Origin: JAPORK01 sp026710285
Lineage (GTDB): Bacteria > Pseudomonadota > Gammaproteobacteria > Pseudomonadales > Endozoicomonadaceae
Assembly: GCA_965201045.1 (NCBI GenBank)
Contig: OZ241746.1
Coordinates: 2,294,001 to 2,358,000 of the forward strand
Direction: 5' to 3'
DNA: 64,000 bases
In this document: piece after piece, positions 18,921 through 29,049 of the stretch
Position numbering within the stretch: position 1 is the stretch's first letter
Layout of the letters: each line of letters begins with the position of its first letter
Translations under genes and position numbers: made by a program
Notes under the pieces: generated by a model
Seen by the model: only the letters and a program-made list of their open reading frames with translations
The model's database searches: none
Told to the model about the DNA's origin: nothing

Positions 18921-19361
18921 GTTTTTTCCTTCTCTCCATTATCATTATGAATTATCGTGTTATACGACTTATACTTAATGATCATGTTCATTTTGTATAA
19001 GAGAAGCATAAACTGTTATTGAAATACGTGATCTGAAGGCTCTGCTTGATGCCAAAGTCATATTTTTTAGATTCTTATTTTCACTCCGGAAGATTTATCT
19101 TCTGCTGAACGTACTGTTTTTTGCTAAGAGAACTCTGCGGACTGAGCTTATCGAAGTCCGGTTTTGCACAGACGTTATCAAAATAAATTTTTGGCTGCAT
19201 ACATGGGTTTTTGTGCCTTCACAGATGCATCATAACGGCAATCTTTTTTGTTAAAACGACAGTAAAGATTAAAGATACATCATACCTTTGTAAATTTTCT
19301 TTTTTTGTTACAGTGCTTGCATCCGGGACACTCTGCAATTTAGGCTTAACGCATTCACCCG
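18921..19361. other. Intergenic spacer between phosphatase copies
   Basis: The first 100 bases (ribosome site and leader, with the run TTATACGACTTATACTTAATG) recur upstream of the second phosphatase at 21834-21960, so both copies carry the same promoter segment. A CTGAGCTTATCGAAGTCC-type dispersed repeat lies near 19142. No gene is seen. Confidence 0.55.
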
Positions 19362-21833
19362 TCAGGATTCTTCATTCATGCTGCTAACAGGTACGACTAT
19401 TGCAGATAAGTTATCAGAGGATCCGGCATGATAAGCATGAGAAACAATTTCCTCTGCTATCTCTTGACTACTAATATTTGGATTTGTTGTTTTCAGGTAA
19501 TGAATGAGTTGGGCGACCTGAGCAGAAGTTGCTTTGTCAAAAATACCATCACAGCCCACCATAAGATGAGCACCCTGCATTTCTTCCGTAACAGGTAAAC
19601 AGGTTACCTTACTGCGTGCTGATACAGCACCTCGCTGAGCATGATCACCAATAGATCTGAATACATTCAGCGAACCTTCGCTACCCTTTGCATAAACTCT
19701 GCGATCAGTAACTACTCCGCCGCGTTTATCAACAGAACTCAAATATCCAATAGACCCTTCAAATGTGGTAGCCCCTGTATTATAATCATATTTTATTCTA
19801 AAATGAGCATCTTCTGATAGTTGAATACTCTCTCCATTATTGAGAGCAAGTACTGCTCTGGAATCACCTACATTCATCACCCAGAGATGTCCCTGAATCA
19901 TCAAAGCCACGCAGGCGGTTGTGCCCTGATTAAGTGCATTCATACTATCTCTGTCCAAATCCACGGGGGTCAGCTTAAGTGCGTTCCAGATGCCTCCCTG
20001 GGTCAAATCTCCGTCGTTATATGCTTCCAGACGAGACTTTAGTTTAGCAACTATCTTTTGCGCGCAGTTGTTCGCAATGGTTGAACCACCATGACCGTCA
20101 AAAATGCCTACGATAGTAACCGGTATGGAGGTGTTGCCGGCTTTAAATGAAAATTGTGAAACTGTATGAGCATCTTCCATTGTGTATCGATCGCCTCTGG
20201 CAGCGGCAATACCTGCTTGCGGTAAAATGTCAGAGGTTTCTGAAGCAGGATTATTAATGACAGTAAATGCCTGAGCGCCCAATGTTGTTTGTGGCGCAAA
20301 TTGTATATATTTCTCCTCTTCAGGGTTTTGCTCCCTGCCCTGTTGCGCTGCTACCTGGTTGGCTGCTAAGATTTTTCGTTGAATAACCTGGTGATCATTT
20401 TCAACGCGATACTCTAAATTATCTAAATCTTGTTCAGAGATATCTTGATTTTTTACAACCTCATCATAAAGAATTTTATCAGAGTTCCCTATCCTTCCTC
20501 CGTATAGTTCAGAAAGTTTTTTTTGTGTTGCGTCTGCTGTTCGCTGATATGTCTTGTCACCCTCCTTTTCTTTCCTGTGAACTTCATAAGTATATTGCTG
20601 TGCGTTTGAGCGTATAGGGGCAACAGGAATAGTCTTTGCATTATTTTTTTTACTTTTTCTGGGTTGAATTTGAGGCGTTGGCGGCTTTCTTTTCATCCGC
20701 TGTGGATGTTGCACTGAAGTATCTCTGTGTTGTAAGCTAAGTTCCGATATTTTGTTAATCATCTCACCAGCAAGTATATCTCCATTGCCTTGCAGAATAA
20801 GCAGGTATTCACGGAGATTATTCAATGGATACATGTCCTCTGTTACAGGGCTGTTCTGTGCTATTTTGATATCAACCATGCTACGTACAGCTGTGTCATA
20901 CCGATCCGGATTGTCCTCTCTTTTGCACAGCTCCACAACAAACTGGAATGTCTTAAAAGCCTCCTGTTCATTTCCCGCTGTCTGTTGATGCTTGGCATGG
21001 TCGATAAGTGCTTGCATATAACTGCCAGCGGTTTGTCCCGGTTGCTGTGTAAACGGGGCTGCAGGTATTATGGTGTAATCTGTAGTTGCAGTGGTTGGCT
21101 GTATAGTTGGAGCAGCTTGCTGTAAAGATGCAGATTGCGCATAATAAAGTGCCAGTAAAGGTTCCAGCTGATCCACTGCTTTTCGGTTTGAACTGGCATC
21201 ATTCATATCACGAGTAGAAATATACTGATATAACGCTACAGTTGCATCCTCATTGAGTTGGTATAAGGAAATAACCATCTTATCAGCCTGATGATCGCTG
21301 CTAACTGCTCCGCTTCTCTGATTGCCCGGTTTTGCTTTAATAAAATCTCTTAATAACTTCAGATCACCTATGCGTAGCCCGGGTGCATCTGGAACCGGAA
21401 CATTATCTTCAGGGTTAGCATAAATAGCTGCTCCTTCTTCAAATGGGATGGTCTCTGCGGCAAGTATTAATTCAGCTGTTTTGAAAGTGCTGCTAATGGT
21501 TGGAGGCTTGCTGGTATCTAAATCATCTTTTTCTTCTACTTTACGCTGATGCAATTTTTTTTGTTGTACCTGATCCTTTAAGTATTGTTGCAATCGCTGC
21601 TGACACGTTTCAAAAGTTTCATTTCCAGGTTTATTAAAAAGCCAGCTGGTTACATATCCTGTAACAGCAGTCAATGTTGATTGTGATGTGAAATCATCCC
21701 GGGTTACAATTTTACCTTCACGGGTAATACCTATTTTTGCATGCCGCCCTTTAGAATAAGAGATATCTGGTAAACTTGCAAGTATTGAATTTACATTCAG
21801 GTTAGGTTGTGGATGTGGTTGTGATCTGTCCAT
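19362..21833 (-). CDS. PP2C-type (PPM) Ser/Thr phosphatase with long N-terminal region, copy 2
   Basis: 823 residues, very close to the downstream copy along its whole length. The catalytic motifs RYTMEDAH, FDGHGG, GTTACVALM, NVGDSRAVL, GDHAQ, CDGIFD and SDNLSAIVV are present. The first Arg-Asp of the RDTMEDAH motif is Arg-Tyr here. Relative to copy 1 it has an insertion of about 15 residues after LSEDA (a YNTGATTFEGSIGYL stretch). Its basic patch is stronger (PRKSKKNNAK) and could serve nuclear import. The N-terminal region is of unknown fold. Confidence 0.87.
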   Translation of the reverse strand: MDRSQPHPQPNLNVNSILASLPDISYSKGRHAKIGITREGKIVTRDDFTSQSTLTAVTGYVTSWLFNKPGNETFETCQQRLQQYLKDQVQQKKLHQRKVEEKDDLDTSKPPTISSTFKTAELILAAETIPFEEGAAIYANPEDNVPVPDAPGLRIGDLKLLRDFIKAKPGNQRSGAVSSDHQADKMVISLYQLNEDATVALYQYISTRDMNDASSNRKAVDQLEPLLALYYAQSASLQQAAPTIQPTTATTDYTIIPAAPFTQQPGQTAGSYMQALIDHAKHQQTAGNEQEAFKTFQFVVELCKREDNPDRYDTAVRSMVDIKIAQNSPVTEDMYPLNNLREYLLILQGNGDILAGEMINKISELSLQHRDTSVQHPQRMKRKPPTPQIQPRKSKKNNAKTIPVAPIRSNAQQYTYEVHRKEKEGDKTYQRTADATQKKLSELYGGRIGNSDKILYDEVVKNQDISEQDLDNLEYRVENDHQVIQRKILAANQVAAQQGREQNPEEEKYIQFAPQTTLGAQAFTVINNPASETSDILPQAGIAAARGDRYTMEDAHTVSQFSFKAGNTSIPVTIVGIFDGHGGSTIANNCAQKIVAKLKSRLEAYNDGDLTQGGIWNALKLTPVDLDRDSMNALNQGTTACVALMIQGHLWVMNVGDSRAVLALNNGESIQLSEDAHFRIKYDYNTGATTFEGSIGYLSSVDKRGGVVTDRRVYAKGSEGSLNVFRSIGDHAQRGAVSARSKVTCLPVTEEMQGAHLMVGCDGIFDKATSAQVAQLIHYLKTTNPNISSQEIAEEIVSHAYHAGSSDNLSAIVVPVSSMNEES

Positions 21834-22061
21834 GTTTTTTCCTTCTCTCCATTATCATTATGAATTATCGTGTTATACGACTTATACTTAATGATCATTT
21901 TCATTTTATATAAGACAAGTATGGACTGTTATTGAAATACGTGATCTGAAGGCTCTGCTTGATGCCAAAGAGTGCTGGTCTCCGGGAGGGAATATATTTC
22001 TGAGCCTTCAGATAAGCCACTTAACAACTAATAACGTTGAAAGTCTGACCCCCTGCTTGAT

Positions 22062-22381
22062 TTATGCTGTGGATATCTCTTCCGTCCAATAATCCGAATA
22101 TCCGGGATTACCTTCAGAACCCTCTGTAGGATCGTTTTTTGCGCTATCCCCAGTGGTTTTGCCGTTGTCTGCATCGGACGTTGTTAGATTCTCAACCTCT
22201 TCAAATGGCATAGCCCATATGGAGGATTAGCCAGTATACCGCGCTCTTCCAGCATTTGCCAGAGACCAGCAAGAGCGTTCTCTTTGTTTGCATAAAAAGC
22301 TGATTCTCTGATGCGGAAAAATTCCCAGCCACAACGTTCTAGTTGGCGCTGGCGTTGCATATCGGCTGCATACCGGTCTAT
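22062..22381 (-). pseudogene. Duplicated 3' fragment of the helicase-nuclease gene
   Basis: This stretch matches bases 24424-24744, the last 107 codons of the large helicase gene, with scattered substitutions, and the similarity extends through the 3' flank to about 21990. It ends abruptly at 22381 inside what would be the nuclease domain, so it is a non-functional remnant of a segmental duplication. Confidence 0.8.
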
Positions 22382-22705
22382 GAGGACGCTTGTATCAGAA
22401 TATGGTTTCGACAGACTCAGTCAGCAGACGGATTTGTATTGAATTTATTCTGAGGTTGGTATTAGCTAAATCTGTCTGCACCCGTTTGTCCACTTGTCTG
22501 AATAATATTAATTGTTATTGAGATATTTTTATGTAACAATACTTCGGATAGTTCGGATAGTTTTTAAAAATCGACTGTGAACAAAACTGTAAGTTATTGA
22601 TTTGCAGTAGTATTTTTTACAGTAAAATAATGGTAAAATTCTTTTAAAATCAATAAATTACAAAAAATATCCGCAGTGTTTTTAAAAGAATGAGAGGTTC
22701 AGTAA
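22382..22705. other. Intergenic, upstream region of papain-like gene A
   Basis: AT-rich. The last 60 bases resemble the region upstream of the paralogue at 30121 (TTTTTAAAAG..., then ATGAGAG before the start codon), giving a shared promoter or ribosome-site segment. Confidence 0.45.
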
Positions 22706-24127
22706 ATGCATATCGATAAATATGCCAAAACAACTCAGGTTAACAGTGGAAATCGTCATATAAACAATGACCAGAAACACGTACAGGAATATACTAATGT
22801 TGTTGTAGAAATTTCTCCAAGTTTTAATCAAAACCAAACATTAGCAAGCAGTCATGCATACACAAGCTTTTTACAGAATGTTGAAAAAGCTAGCAAAGAT
22901 CCAAAAAAAATAGCTGCATTAGGATTTTTTCAACAGAATAAAAATACTAATCAACTAGAAGGCAATGACTCTACAAAACAAGATACTATTGTAAACATTA
23001 CTCCTGCTTCTCCAGCATTGGCCTCTCATTGTACTATAATCGCTGATAATACCATAACTCATAGTAACGATCAGCAGGCTGAACTCCAGGAACCGTTAGA
23101 GAAAGACATAACTGATTATTCTTGGTGGAGTGTATCTGTTTCTTTTTTGAAAATCATGGATAAAATAAATCTCCCTCATTGTAAACTAGGCATGTGTTGG
23201 CCCCTTGCCCAAAAAGCCTGTCAACATTGTACTTTGGGAATGGGAGCTAAACATATGGAGATAGTAGAGAATTTATATCATATGTTTGAAGATAAAGAAT
23301 CTCTGTCTGATGAAAAACGCTATCAGGCATTAGCCTTTTTGGATGAAGTAGCAATTGCAGGTGTATCTCATGGTTCAAGCATCCCGTATGCAGTGATGAG
23401 AGCAATGAAAGATTGTTATAAACATGCTCCTGATGCCCCTAAGTGGAAAGAGGAGGCTGAAAATGAGCAGATATGTGTTAAGGAGGCAATGAATTTCACT
23501 CATTTTTCTTGTGATGAAATACAAGAATTTCTCCAAAAAATTAAGGATGACAATGGCAATAAATCATGGAGTATGATGATTTGTTACTCGACTCACGCAG
23601 TATCTATTGGTTTTGATGGAACCAAATGGTTAGCATGTAATCACGGTCAACAAGTATATGCTAATGATTTATCTTCAGCTGTAAGAGTAGTTTTTGATGA
23701 AAAATATGTCACAAATTCGCGTGCGTATGCCAGCTTACAAATATTGGAGAAAACAGGTGATAATCTGGTTGTTAACAAACAAGCCAAAAAAAACATCAGT
23801 AAAATGAAAAATATTAATATATCATCTTTGTCTAATGTTCTTGCTTATATGTTGGATAGTATGAGTTTTTTTCTGACAGTGAAGTTATTCATACACACAC
23901 ATATACTTCATCCGTTGCTCAAGTTCCGTGCCGTACTAGCAGTTGTAAAAGTTATAATAATGTTTGATCAGAAAGTTAAACAATTAATTAGCAGCTTTCT
24001 TGAACTACTCAAAAGGAAACTATTATCCAGATTGTTGAAAGAGAAAACAGATTCTCTTGTAATACAAAACTCACAAATGAATCTTGCTGACCGCCACAAA
24101 CCTGGAACAAATGGAATTAACGTATAA
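22706..24127 (+). CDS. Putative papain-like (C58/YopT-like) cysteine protease effector, copy A
   Basis: 473 residues; GAGAGG precedes the ATG. The family is not certain. The arrangement GMCWPLAQKA (Cys164), then THAVSIGFDG (His297) and CNHG (Asn312) fits the Cys-His-Asn/Asp order of papain-like proteases such as YopT. The first 140 residues are polar and Asn/Gln-rich, like a secretion leader. Residues about 375-455 form long hydrophobic or amphipathic helices ending in KLLSRLLKEK, possibly a membrane-association region. There is no signal peptide. A paralogue broken by a stop codon lies at 30121, on the other side of the helicase gene. Protease activity is a hypothesis. Confidence 0.55.
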   Translation: MHIDKYAKTTQVNSGNRHINNDQKHVQEYTNVVVEISPSFNQNQTLASSHAYTSFLQNVEKASKDPKKIAALGFFQQNKNTNQLEGNDSTKQDTIVNITPASPALASHCTIIADNTITHSNDQQAELQEPLEKDITDYSWWSVSVSFLKIMDKINLPHCKLGMCWPLAQKACQHCTLGMGAKHMEIVENLYHMFEDKESLSDEKRYQALAFLDEVAIAGVSHGSSIPYAVMRAMKDCYKHAPDAPKWKEEAENEQICVKEAMNFTHFSCDEIQEFLQKIKDDNGNKSWSMMICYSTHAVSIGFDGTKWLACNHGQQVYANDLSSAVRVVFDEKYVTNSRAYASLQILEKTGDNLVVNKQAKKNISKMKNINISSLSNVLAYMLDSMSFFLTVKLFIHTHILHPLLKFRAVLAVVKVIIMFDQKVKQLISSFLELLKRKLLSRLLKEKTDSLVIQNSQMNLADRHKPGTNGINV

Positions 24128-24423
24128 ACAGGTTTTACCGGCCACTTTTCAGGAAGATCAACCGGCTCATATTAATCAGAATTAATCAACTCATATTCAT
24201 CAGAAATATCAACTACCTCCAGGTCATAGCCCTTGAAGTTTTTAGTATTGCTTTACTTCTTTTAGCTGAACCTTTATGTCAGTATGAAACTGAAATTAAA
24301 TCTTTTGCCTTCAGGATCAGCATGTACACTACCATTGTTTTTTCTATCAAGGAATATATTTCTGAGTCTTCAGGGAGATAAGCCACTGAACAACGTTGAA
24401 AGTGTTGACCTCCCTGTCTGTAT
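24128..24423. other. Convergent intergenic region
   Basis: Gap between two converging genes. It contains the segment (24350-24423) that is repeated near 21985-22061. The first 50 bases resemble those after the pseudogene copy at 31504. Confidence 0.5.
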
Positions 24424-27400
24424 TTATACTGTTGACATCTCTTCCGTCCGATAATTTGAATGCCCAGGGTTACCTTCAGAATCCTCTGTCGGATCGTTTT
24501 TTGTGTTATCCCCAGTGGTTTTGCTATTATCTGCATCGAACGTTGTTAGATTCTCAGCCTCTTCAAATGGTATAGCTCTATATGGAGGATTAGCCAGAAT
24601 ACCGCGCTCTTCCAGCGTATGCCAGAGACCAGCAAGTGCGCTCTCTTGGTTTGCATAAAAAGCTGATTCTCTAATGCGGAAAAATTCCCAGCCACAACGT
24701 TCTAGCTGGCGCTGGCGTTGCATATCAGCTTCATATCGGTCTGCGCCGTGCCAGTGGTCACCGTCGCACTCAACTGCCAGACGTGCCTGACCACCTTCTA
24801 CTACAAGATCAATCCTTTTACCTGCCACTTCATACTGAGGAAGTATAGTGAAGTTTTTACGCATAATCTCCAGGGCAACATCGACTTCAAACCAGCTATC
24901 AAATGGCGCTGGTGGTTTTATTTCAGTACGATTATCCTTAAATGCCCGCCGTTCCAGCTCATCTTTGTCAATTCCATCAATTTGTTGTGTTTGTCTGTTC
25001 TCAAAGAAATCCAAAAGCTTACGACGAAGACAGGATTCACTAAGATCTTCACGTCTGACAGAGTGAAACAGAATCATCATATCGCGGGCACGACTGGCAG
25101 CAACATTGAAACGTTGCTCATCTGCTGATTTTGTCATAGCAGTAAATCTTTCGTTAGTAGCTGCAACAAGTGACAGGAATATAATATCCCGCTCGTCACC
25201 CTGGAAGTTAGAAGGATCACCACAGATCAAACTGCGACGCTCTATTTCTTTTGCTCCCAGCTGTTTGAGTAACAGATCTTGAATCAGCGCTGCTTGACCT
25301 TTTCCCTGAAGTACGACAACACCCATTGTCTTCTCATCATACTGGCTGTCTGCACACATCTGTACGATTCTGTCAACAATGGCTTCTGCCTCTGGTTGGT
25401 TAATTACCTTGTAGCCTGAACCTTCACGATATCCATTTTCTACAAAGACATGATCTAACGGTTGCAACCGTTTCGAGTTGTATTGTCGCAGAGGAATCAG
25501 CGGTGTATCACGATAGCACAGATCATTGCTGAAACGGATGATTTCCGGCATACAGCGGAAGTGTTCCCGCAGAGTAATCCGTTGAGAACTATAGCGAAGT
25601 TTTCCCTGATCAAACAGGCTACCTGCAATATCGAATTGCGATTTGAGATGAAAATCGTAAAGATATTTTTCCATCAGCTGATGGGCCGTATTATGATTTG
25701 AACCGACAGCATCCGGACTGATCTGCTTGTCATCACCAACGATCAATATTTTCTTGCCAAGATAGAGTAAGGGAAGTGCTTCAAAATTGCACTGTGAAGC
25801 TTCATCAATAATAATCACATCAAACATCCCGGGTGCAGGACTTACCGTATCCCAGACACGATGTAGTGGCATAACCCAAGCCGGGACCGCCTCCCGGCAT
25901 TGATTCAGGTATTTTTGAGCCTCACGCCGGTGGTGTGCTGCATGTTTTCCAGTTCCTTTTCCAAGCCGTCCCATGGACTGTTGCCAGGCTTCCATAGATC
26001 TGCAATGATCTTCCCTCAGCCTTGAGAAGCAAAACGACCAGGCGTGAAGTGCAGCAAGTTTTGCAATGGTCGCATTTATCTCATTTTCGATTTGTTTAGT
26101 GCGTTCATTAAGCGCTGGCATATCTTCCTTGCGGATATATTCTTCAATCCAGTATTTCGCCTGTGCCCAGCGCCAGGTGTTTTCAATACAGTGAAGACGT
26201 GCCTCCCATTGAGAATCGTCACAGGTTTTCTGCAGAGAATCTGTGAGTGCTGGAAGTAAACGACGAAGATTAGACAGATATTTATCCATATTCTGAAGAT
26301 GCTGACGTTGTTCCTGTAAATCCTCAATCAGCTTTGCACACCGTGCAAACTCATTAGCGTCACGATTACAAATGGCACTGTACAAATCTTCTGTCAGTGG
26401 ATGTGCATTACCACTATCAGCTACAGAAGAGATCGGCATCTCAATATTGTGGATTTTTTTTGCGATAAGTTGCTTACCAATCTGAATTTGCGCAAAGCGA
26501 CACGAAGCAACAATCTTTGTAATTTCTGATTCATCGCTCCATACCGGTTCATTTATCTGTGCACACTTGTTTATCGTTTCCTGGCATCTGGCTATGACCT
26601 CTTTGAGTGCCAGAATATCTTTGAGCGCATCGCATAATGATTTGAGTGCAGTTAACTGGAATGAATAGGGTCCTTCAATTTTTTCGTCGTGCACTTTCCA
26701 GAAGCTTATTAACTTTTCAATTTCAATACGAACATGCAGTGCATCAGCAAGCCTTGAGAAATCTTCAGCGGTAGAACATAGACGTCCACTCATCTTTACT
26801 GATTTGATAACGTATAATCGCTCTTTTACTACTTTAGGTCGAAATACCCCGAAACCTAGTTTTCCACCATTTTCCATGTACTCCTTCAGTATGCGGGCAT
26901 CTTCATGTAATGATTTGATGTCGATGTCTTCGGAAAATTCCAGGCGGGTCTCGTCGGCAATTGCAACGAGCTCTTTAGTTGATGTAATAGCATAATCTGT
27001 AGCTCGGAGCAGTTCATGCCACCGGTACGACTTACCACCTAAAATATCACGCAGAGCATCCTTCGTCCATAAATGTGGCATAGCAAAAAGTTTTCTGCAG
27101 GTGTTTTGTAATGATGATAAATTGTCACGAATCGCTTCAATAACCGCAGGATCATTGTTTGCCAGCAGATCGGCAAGCTGTTTATCAGCCTCATGCTCTG
27201 TGCTTTGTTCTTCTTTAATTGCCTTTGCCTCATCTTCTACAAGACTAGCAAAATCATCAGGTGATGGTAGTGTAGCTGGCCACTCAAGATTCAGTTCTCT
27301 GCGTTTTTCTGGCGTAAACCGGCGTAAAGTTGCAGGGATTTTTTGTAAATCGCTTATGACGAGCGGGCAGGTCTGGTCCAAAGGAACAGAATCGGTAAAC

Positions 27401-29049
27401 CATTCATATCTAGCCTGATCTTTGTTGACGGCTTCGGCGATTCTGGCTGCTGTACCTTGATAAGCTCCCTGTGCAATGGATTGTGTATGGGTTTCAGCTT
27501 CACGGATGCTGCAGAGTCGCCGGTTAATCTTGGCTTTCTCTTCACGGAGTTTCCGTAAGTGTTCTTTAAGCTCTGCACGTTCTTGCTTTGCATGGCTTTC
27601 ATTCCATTCTTCATGCTTACGCAGAATACCACCTACGCTCGATTCAAGGGAGTGACGTTCTTCAGGTCCGCTGCCAAGCAGATCAATGCACAGAGGACGC
27701 AACTCTTCAGGCAGACGCTTTTTAAGCACCTGAAGTGCACTTGCTGTTTTTGCAGTAATAAGCGTTCGTTGTCCTGTAGCAAGCAGATGGCAAATTAAAT
27801 TAGCAATAGTGTGTGACTTTCCGGTACCAGGCGGTCCTTGCACCAGTACACCGTTTGCACTGTGCATTTTTTTCACAATGCATTTTTGTGCATCGTTTGC
27901 TGGCATGGGGAAGAAAATCTCATCAGGAAGTGACATTTTTCCATTCTGTGCACCATCTTCATATTCCTGCTGCGGAGAGATTTCTGCGAGATCTGCAAAT
28001 TGATCAGGAATTGCTTCGTTGTTTTCAATTTTCTCACTGATTTGTTGCAGTGTTTTGGCAAAACCTTTGATGGAACGTTTTCGTAGAATCAGAGCAGGAG
28101 CATATTTCACGATGGGCTTTGTTGAAACGCTGGTATTTTTAGCTTCCAGTGATTCATCATAATCACCATGTGCATCGATAGAATGTACCAAAGCCTTAAG
28201 CGTGGCTTCGATACAACTTTTATTCCACGGATCCTCTTCAGCTGCTTGCAGTGATGTTAGTGCATCTTTTTCTGCACGCTTCGGTCGTTCTTCGATATCT
28301 AACATATCGAGTTCGTAGCGAAGCTTAGCACCTTCAGTGTGGGAGTGTACTGTAAATTTTCCCTGGCCTGCCGCAAACTCAAGAGTGGCATCGGCAACAA
28401 TCAGATGTCGACGGATACGCTGCCCGCCAGGTGTTTGCCAAATCAGCAAACCCAGACCAAGTACCAGCTGGTACTCATCACCAAGTTGGTGTTGCTTTTG
28501 ATGAATTTTATAGAGTTTGGAATAAGCCTTAAAGACTTTTTCCCAGGCATTGTGTTTTTCCGTCCACGGCAACCATTTCTCTTCAATATAGCGATCCCAT
28601 GCCTGACTAACTTCAGGATGATTCTCAAGGCGTTCAGTTTGCAGTATGTTTTTTGGCTGGTCAGAATCTTCGCACCAGTCTGGATTGGGAATTTCTCTGT
28701 TAATTTCCGCTATAAGCGTAGGTTGATCTCTCTTATTTTCCAGTGACTCAGGGTCTGCCCATTCTTTGCATTGAACTGGAACAGCAGGTAATTTCGGTTC
28801 CTTCCGGTTCTGTACTTTTATCCATTCATCTGCCTGAGGTTCTTCATTGTATCCCCATGCTTGTGTAAAGCATTCCGGCTCGTGCGGACAGTCGGATATC
28901 CAAAATATTTCTTCGTAGTCTTTAACGTTTTGGATCGACTTCGTTCTAAGATTTGTCAGTCCTTGTAAATAGTGGGTAAGTCGAACAGCCTTATCTTTTT
29001 CGTCAGGACTATGTATCTGCTGGTTATTTAAAACGTCATCTGTGCTCAT
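24424..29049 (-). CDS. SF1 (UPF1-like) helicase with C-terminal Vsr/DUF559-type nuclease, probable phage defence
   Basis: 1541 residues from the ATG at 29049, which has AGGA nine bases upstream; an in-frame GTG at 29094 lacks a ribosome site. Helicase motifs: Walker A QGPPGTGKSHT (about residue 405), then, after a long coiled-coil and helical insertion, Walker B IIIDEASQC (near 1080), GDDKQISP, REHFRCMPEI, GDPSNFQGDERD and NVAASRARD. The last 130 residues form a PD-(D/E)XK nuclease of the Vsr/DUF559 kind: KRIDLVVEGG and AVECDGDHWHG, then QRQLERCGWEFFRI. Similar single-gene helicase-nuclease proteins are known defence factors. It stands between two duplicated effector genes and is transcribed leftwards alone. 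Assignment to a named defence system cannot be made by eye. Confidence 0.85.
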   Translation of the reverse strand: MSTDDVLNNQQIHSPDEKDKAVRLTHYLQGLTNLRTKSIQNVKDYEEIFWISDCPHEPECFTQAWGYNEEPQADEWIKVQNRKEPKLPAVPVQCKEWADPESLENKRDQPTLIAEINREIPNPDWCEDSDQPKNILQTERLENHPEVSQAWDRYIEEKWLPWTEKHNAWEKVFKAYSKLYKIHQKQHQLGDEYQLVLGLGLLIWQTPGGQRIRRHLIVADATLEFAAGQGKFTVHSHTEGAKLRYELDMLDIEERPKRAEKDALTSLQAAEEDPWNKSCIEATLKALVHSIDAHGDYDESLEAKNTSVSTKPIVKYAPALILRKRSIKGFAKTLQQISEKIENNEAIPDQFADLAEISPQQEYEDGAQNGKMSLPDEIFFPMPANDAQKCIVKKMHSANGVLVQGPPGTGKSHTIANLICHLLATGQRTLITAKTASALQVLKKRLPEELRPLCIDLLGSGPEERHSLESSVGGILRKHEEWNESHAKQERAELKEHLRKLREEKAKINRRLCSIREAETHTQSIAQGAYQGTAARIAEAVNKDQARYEWFTDSVPLDQTCPLVISDLQKIPATLRRFTPEKRRELNLEWPATLPSPDDFASLVEDEAKAIKEEQSTEHEADKQLADLLANNDPAVIEAIRDNLSSLQNTCRKLFAMPHLWTKDALRDILGGKSYRWHELLRATDYAITSTKELVAIADETRLEFSEDIDIKSLHEDARILKEYMENGGKLGFGVFRPKVVKERLYVIKSVKMSGRLCSTAEDFSRLADALHVRIEIEKLISFWKVHDEKIEGPYSFQLTALKSLCDALKDILALKEVIARCQETINKCAQINEPVWSDESEITKIVASCRFAQIQIGKQLIAKKIHNIEMPISSVADSGNAHPLTEDLYSAICNRDANEFARCAKLIEDLQEQRQHLQNMDKYLSNLRRLLPALTDSLQKTCDDSQWEARLHCIENTWRWAQAKYWIEEYIRKEDMPALNERTKQIENEINATIAKLAALHAWSFCFSRLREDHCRSMEAWQQSMGRLGKGTGKHAAHHRREAQKYLNQCREAVPAWVMPLHRVWDTVSPAPGMFDVIIIDEASQCNFEALPLLYLGKKILIVGDDKQISPDAVGSNHNTAHQLMEKYLYDFHLKSQFDIAGSLFDQGKLRYSSQRITLREHFRCMPEIIRFSNDLCYRDTPLIPLRQYNSKRLQPLDHVFVENGYREGSGYKVINQPEAEAIVDRIVQMCADSQYDEKTMGVVVLQGKGQAALIQDLLLKQLGAKEIERRSLICGDPSNFQGDERDIIFLSLVAATNERFTAMTKSADEQRFNVAASRARDMMILFHSVRREDLSESCLRRKLLDFFENRQTQQIDGIDKDELERRAFKDNRTEIKPPAPFDSWFEVDVALEIMRKNFTILPQYEVAGKRIDLVVEGGQARLAVECDGDHWHGADRYEADMQRQRQLERCGWEFFRIRESAFYANQESALAGLWHTLEERGILANPPYRAIPFEEAENLTTFDADNSKTTGDNTKNDPTEDSEGNPGHSNYRTEEMSTV

